Origin: Candidatus Taylorbacteria bacterium RIFCSPLOWO2_01_FULL_45_15b
GTDB taxonomy: Bacteria; Patescibacteriota; Minisyncoccia; Phycocordibacterales; 01-FULL-45-15b
DNA: 7,251 bases
Assembly: GCA_001822655.1 (NCBI GenBank)
Contig: MHRX01000033.1
Span: forward strand, 7,765 to 15,015
Reading direction: 5' to 3'
A program made the position numbers and the translations under genes. The notes under the pieces were generated by a model. It searched no databases. It saw nothing but the letters and a program-made list of their open reading frames with translations, and was not told the DNA's origin. Each line of letters starts with the position of its first letter. Position 1 is the stretch's first letter. Positions 4,433 through 7,251 of the stretch are shown here, piece by piece.

Positions 4433-4465
4433 AACCGCCCCGATCTCGATCGGTGCGGTTTTTTT
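4433..4465 (+). terminator. Intrinsic terminator after the small membrane protein gene
   Basis: AACCGC pairs with GCGGTT, enclosing CCGAT/ATCGG with a CTCG loop and one mismatch between the two helices. Seven T follow from 4459. It begins 12 bases after the stop codon at 4420. Confidence 0.85.
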
Positions 4466-4490
4466 CATTGATGAGATAGTATGCTATTCT
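4462..4490 (+). promoter_or_regulatory. Candidate ftsH promoter
   Basis: TGCTATTCT (4482-4490) is an extended -10. TTTTCA (4462-4467, 4 of 6) lies 17 bp upstream and is made from the T-run of the preceding terminator. The predicted start near 4497 gives an ftsH leader of about 118 nt that includes a CTCCG/CGGAG hairpin (4512-4529). Confidence 0.5.
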
Positions 4491-4614
4491 GGATTTATTC
4501 CGCGCATAATTCTCCGTCTGCTTGCGGAGGCATATGGGCGAGCGGATTTTATTGCAGACTCTGGCAACTAAATAGCCCGAAATACGTCGTTTTTATTGTA
4601 TGGAGCATAATCCC

Positions 4615-6525
4615 ATGAAAAAACCGGATAAAAATAAGAAAAAGCCGAGCGTGATTCTCGGTGGCGGGAATTTCTTTGGCAATGCGGGGATTGTTTTTTT
4701 TATATTGCTTTTTGTCATCGGTCTCTATTCGTTAATTATTGAAGCCTCCAATAAAACCGAGGAAATCCCAATCTCGCAGATTGCTCGGGATATTGCCGAT
4801 GATAAAGTCTCGAAAATTATCGTAAAAGGAGATGCGCTCACGATTGAATACAAGGGCGGCGAAAAAAAGAGCTCAAAGAAAGAAGTTGACGCCTCGCTTT
4901 CCGAAACACTTAAAAATTATGGCGTTACGGCAGAAGCCCTGAATGCGGTCGCGCTCGACATACAAGGCCCATCGGGATTTTTCTTTTGGTTGATTCAGCT
5001 CGCGCCTTTTTTAATTCCAATCCTTTTCATTCTTATATTTATTTGGTTCCTGACGCGCCAAGTTCGCGGTGCCGGCATGCAGGCGTTTACCTTTGGACAG
5101 TCCAAGGCGCGCATCATTTCGCCTCATGACAAAAAACAACGTGTAACATTTAAGGACGTTGCGGGTGTGAAAGAGGCGAAGGAGGAGTTGGCCGAGATTG
5201 TTGATTTTCTCCGTAATCCTAAAAAGTTTCTTGATATTGGCGCGCGTATACCAAAAGGAATTCTTTTGATGGGAGCGCCGGGGACGGGGAAAACGTTGCT
5301 CGCAAGGGCTGTGGCAGGCGAGGCTGGTGTGGCGTTTTTCTCGATCTCTGGATCGGAATTCGTCGAAATGTTCGTAGGCGTTGGCGCGAGCCGGGTTCGG
5401 GATTTGTTTAAACTTGCAAAACAAGCGGCGCCCGCAATTATATTCATAGATGAAATTGATGCGGTGGGACGTGTTCGCGGAACAGGCGTTGGCGGAGGAA
5501 ATGACGAGCGCGAGCAGACGCTAAACCAAATTCTCGTCGAGATGGATGGATTTGAACCAAATGAAAAAGTGATCGTTATGGCCGCAACGAACCGCCCTGA
5601 TGTGCTCGATCCGGCATTATTGCGCCCTGGCCGATTCGACCGTCGCGTTACGATCGATCTTCCCGACCGGCATGACCGAGAAGAAATATTGAAAATACAT
5701 TCGAAAGAAAAACCGTTCGGCGAGGATGTAAATCTCGAAGTCATTGCTGAAAGAACCCCGGGCTTTTCGGGGGCGGACCTTTATTCGCTCATGAACGAAG
5801 GGGCTATTCTTGCCGCGAGAGAAGATAGGAAAAAAGTAACGCAGTATGACCTCATTCGGGCGATAGAAAAAGTGATGCTCGGTCCGGAGAGAAAAAGCCA
5901 TCTTCTTTCGAAGAAAGAAAAAGAGATTACGGCGTATCACGAGGCTGGACATGCTCTTGTCGCGTCGGTGTTGCCGTATGCAGATCCCGTGCACAAAATT
6001 TCAATTATCGCGCGCGGCAACGCGGGAGGTTACACTTTGAAACTTCCGCTTGAAGAGAGGAAATTGCAGTCAAAGAAAGAATTTTTGGACGATATCGCAA
6101 TGTCACTTGGCGGTTATGTGACGGAAAAGATGATTTTCGGGGACTTGACGACCGGACCTTCAAATGACCTTCAGGTTTCGACAGCGATGGCGAGAGATAT
6201 GGTGACAAAGTACGGTATGTCTGACAAAATGGGTCCCGTCGCGCTTGAAGGTATCGGGGGGCGGACGCTTATTGGCGGACGGGGATTGAACGAGCATGAA
6301 TATTCGGAACGCGTTTCAGCCGAGATTGATGCGGAAGTAATGCGCATCATGTCGGAAGCCAAAACTAAGGCGGAGGAAATTATTACGAAACACCGCGTGG
6401 CGCTTGACGCTATCGCGGCGAAGCTGATTGAGGTTGAGACGATTGAGCGCGATGAGTATGAAAAGCTGATTATCGCTCATGGAATTTTGCCGAAAAGGAA
6501 AAGAGATATTGAACACGCGGAGTGA
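4615..6525 (+). CDS. ftsH: ATP-dependent zinc metalloprotease FtsH
   Basis: A membrane-anchored AAA+ protease that forms hexamers, pulls misassembled membrane proteins and some regulators through its pore, and degrades them. Complete, 636 aa. Order: basic cytosolic start, helix 1 (about 24-42), periplasmic-side domain (43-120), helix 2 (122-147), AAA+ module with Walker A GAPGTGKT (220-227), pore loop MFVGVG (252-257), Walker B IIFIDEID (Asp279, Glu280), and the second region of homology ending RPGRFDRR with the arginine fingers; then the peptidase with HEAGH (442-446) and the third zinc ligand Asp518 in SNDLQ. All catalytic residues are present. The end is a charged KRKRDIEHAE tail. I prefer ATG 4615 because GGAG lies 9 nt upstream; ATG 4600, five codons earlier, has no ribosome site. 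FtsH is one protease that removes tmRNA-tagged proteins in other bacteria, a plausible link to smpB and ssrA nearby. No strong terminator follows. Confidence 0.97.
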   Translation: MKKPDKNKKKPSVILGGGNFFGNAGIVFFILLFVIGLYSLIIEASNKTEEIPISQIARDIADDKVSKIIVKGDALTIEYKGGEKKSSKKEVDASLSETLKNYGVTAEALNAVALDIQGPSGFFFWLIQLAPFLIPILFILIFIWFLTRQVRGAGMQAFTFGQSKARIISPHDKKQRVTFKDVAGVKEAKEELAEIVDFLRNPKKFLDIGARIPKGILLMGAPGTGKTLLARAVAGEAGVAFFSISGSEFVEMFVGVGASRVRDLFKLAKQAAPAIIFIDEIDAVGRVRGTGVGGGNDEREQTLNQILVEMDGFEPNEKVIVMAATNRPDVLDPALLRPGRFDRRVTIDLPDRHDREEILKIHSKEKPFGEDVNLEVIAERTPGFSGADLYSLMNEGAILAAREDRKKVTQYDLIRAIEKVMLGPERKSHLLSKKEKEITAYHEAGHALVASVLPYADPVHKISIIARGNAGGYTLKLPLEERKLQSKKEFLDDIAMSLGGYVTEKMIFGDLTTGPSNDLQVSTAMARDMVTKYGMSDKMGPVALEGIGGRTLIGGRGLNEHEYSERVSAEIDAEVMRIMSEAKTKAEEIITKHRVALDAIAAKLIEVETIERDEYEKLIIAHGILPKRKRDIEHAE

Positions 6526-6542
6526 GTAAACGTATCGCAGGA

Positions 6543-6572
6543 AATTGCCAAAGCAATTATGTTCGATTGCTT
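6543..6572 (+). promoter_or_regulatory. Two mutually exclusive hairpins after ftsH
   Basis: AATTGC (6543-6548) pairs with GCAATT (6553-6558). The second arm can instead pair onward: AAGCAAT (6551-6557) with ATTGCTT (6566-6572). No T-run follows, so this is not a normal intrinsic terminator. It may only protect the ftsH mRNA 3' end. Confidence 0.3.
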
Positions 6573-6574
6573 CA

Positions 6575-6686
6575 TTAGAACCCATCTCAAAAACCCGTTA
6601 TTATATGAACAAGATTGAAGTCGCCTCTGGTAACCTACTAGTCAATAAATCGCTCAGCTAGCCATTATTATTGAGATGAGTTCTAA
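6575..6686. mobile_element. MITE-like element with 16-bp terminal inverted repeats
   Basis: TTAGAACCCATCTCAA (6575-6590) and TTGAGATGAGTTCTAA (6671-6686) are inverted repeats matching at 15 of 16 positions and bounding a 112-bp segment with no ORF. If the outer TTA/TAA is host sequence, the inner repeat GAACCCATCTCAA is flanked by TA on both sides, as after insertion by a TA-targeting transposase. Family is not assigned. It would be a non-autonomous relic moved by a transposase encoded elsewhere. Confidence 0.55.
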
Positions 6687-6841
6687 ACAGACATATTCGG
6701 GAATTGAACTCTGATTAACAGGGGTCATCTCCTCGGCTCGCGCCGTAGCGGGGACTGGCGACCTGTAAGACACCAAATACTATCCATCTTTATTCCACCA
6801 CTTTGTTGCAAGTATCGAAGTATCGAGAGATTCTTGAAGCT

Positions 6842-6881
6842 CAACTACACTATATTCGCCATGGCGAAGATAGTGTAGTTG
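6842..6881. repeat. 40-nt near-perfect palindrome
   Basis: CAACTACACTAT (6842-6853) is matched by ATAGTGTAGTTG (6870-6881), and between them TTCGCC-ATGGCGAA is itself palindromic around CCATGG. Only one pair (A6854/G6869) is mismatched. There is no T-run after it, so it is unlikely to be a terminator. It could be an operator, a recombination site or a cruciform-forming repeat. Confidence 0.75.
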
Positions 6882-6891
6882 GTGAATCTTT

Positions 6892-6933
6892 GTAAAGCGT
6901 AAAGTGTAAAATGTAAAATGTGAAATGTAAAAA
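6892..6933. repeat. 7-bp tandem repeat, six copies
   Basis: Six consecutive heptamers: GTAAAGC, GTAAAGT, GTAAAAT, GTAAAAT, GTGAAAT, GTAAAAA. They start 10 bases past the palindrome at 6842-6881. The pattern suggests slippage-prone DNA; copy number may vary between strains. Confidence 0.8.
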
Positions 6934-7251
6934 AGTTTGCGCCGAAATTATGCGGTATCACTCACAATTCACCGCCTTCATAATGAGGCAGATTTTTCTT
7001 CAAGCAATCACAGTGGGCGACGGTGTGATAGTTATAATAGTTCCCCATGTGCACCATCAGACATCTGTTTATCACCTGCTCACAAATGCCTCAACGCCCT
7101 CTCCATAATGACGTGGAAAGCAGATAATATACCCAGCACCATTTTTACCAAATAGCAACTTATGGGCTAAAGGCAATTTCTAGGTGCTAGATTTGATATA
7201 TACTGGCTCTGTTAAGGGCTAATGCAGTCAAAACTTAAAATGAATTTAAAA

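Larger units (their letters stand above)
6687..7251. other. Non-coding stretch after ftsH
   Basis: No ORF here has a recognisable domain or ribosome site; the longest frames (about 60-70 codons near 6920-7155) overlap a tandem repeat and look random. The stretch holds a GC-rich segment (6720-6765) with a small CGGC/GCCG hairpin, an AGTATCGA direct duplication (6811-6826), the 40-nt palindrome and the 7-bp repeat listed separately, and an isolated TATACT (7199-7204) without a good -35. It could contain decayed gene remains. Confidence 0.5.

Noticed and set aside
5011..6585. Several minus-strand ORFs of 63-206 codons
   Set aside because: All are antisense shadows of ftsH.
6700..6775. Possible tRNA on the minus strand (GTTCAATTCCCG looks like a T-loop)
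   Set aside because: The bases flanking the loop (CAGAG and CCCGA) do not pair and no acceptor or anticodon arm can be formed.
6920..7155. Two plus-strand ORFs of 62 and 72 codons
   Set aside because: They begin in or next to the 7-bp tandem repeat, have no ribosome site, and their proteins show no domain or secretion signal.

Overview
The window looks like a piece of a Candidate Phyla Radiation (Patescibacteria, probably Parcubacteria-like) chromosome. That placement is inferred from style, not from a marker search: compact genes, few clear Shine-Dalgarno sequences, promoters that put the start codon at or next to the predicted transcript start, AT-leaning intergenic DNA with many perfect palindromes, and short single-gene units closed by hairpin terminators. 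No rRNA or ribosomal-protein gene is present to settle the lineage.

Layout from left to right. (1) 1-573, minus: N-terminal 191 codons of pyrF (orotidine 5'-phosphate decarboxylase), cut by the window edge and clearly GC-richer than what follows. (2) 574-1135: no convincing protein gene, but a pyrF leader hairpin, a 10-bp hairpin, a G-rich 13-bp inverted repeat and two minus-strand terminators. (3) 1136-1735, minus: a 199-aa protein of unknown function with a cold-shock-like N-terminus, a textbook promoter and a 9-codon leader ORF abutting its start. (4) 1905-2567, plus: a secreted zinc N-acetylmuramoyl-L-alanine amidase, probably leaderless, ending at a bidirectional terminator. (5) 2635-4054, minus: a trans-translation locus, smpB -> GIY-YIG nuclease-like gene (4-bp overlap) -> array of 61-bp hairpin repeats -> ssrA (tmRNA). 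(6) 4133-4420, plus: a small one-helix membrane protein with its own promoter, Shine-Dalgarno and terminator, divergent from smpB. (7) 4615-6525, plus: complete ftsH. (8) 6526-7251: non-coding, with a MITE-like element, a 40-nt palindrome and a 7-bp tandem repeat.

Functionally the window centres on protein quality control. tmRNA and SmpB rescue stalled ribosomes and tag the unfinished chains, and FtsH is one of the membrane AAA+ proteases known in other bacteria to degrade such tagged proteins. The amidase acts in cell-wall remodelling and PyrF in UMP synthesis.

The most interesting signals are the repeat array whose units end in a copy of the ssrA 5' boundary, the unusually long predicted tmRNA tag (28 encoded residues, with a second possible resume codon giving an 11-residue tag), the GIY-YIG gene translationally coupled to smpB, and back-to-back promoters whose -35 boxes share the same bases.
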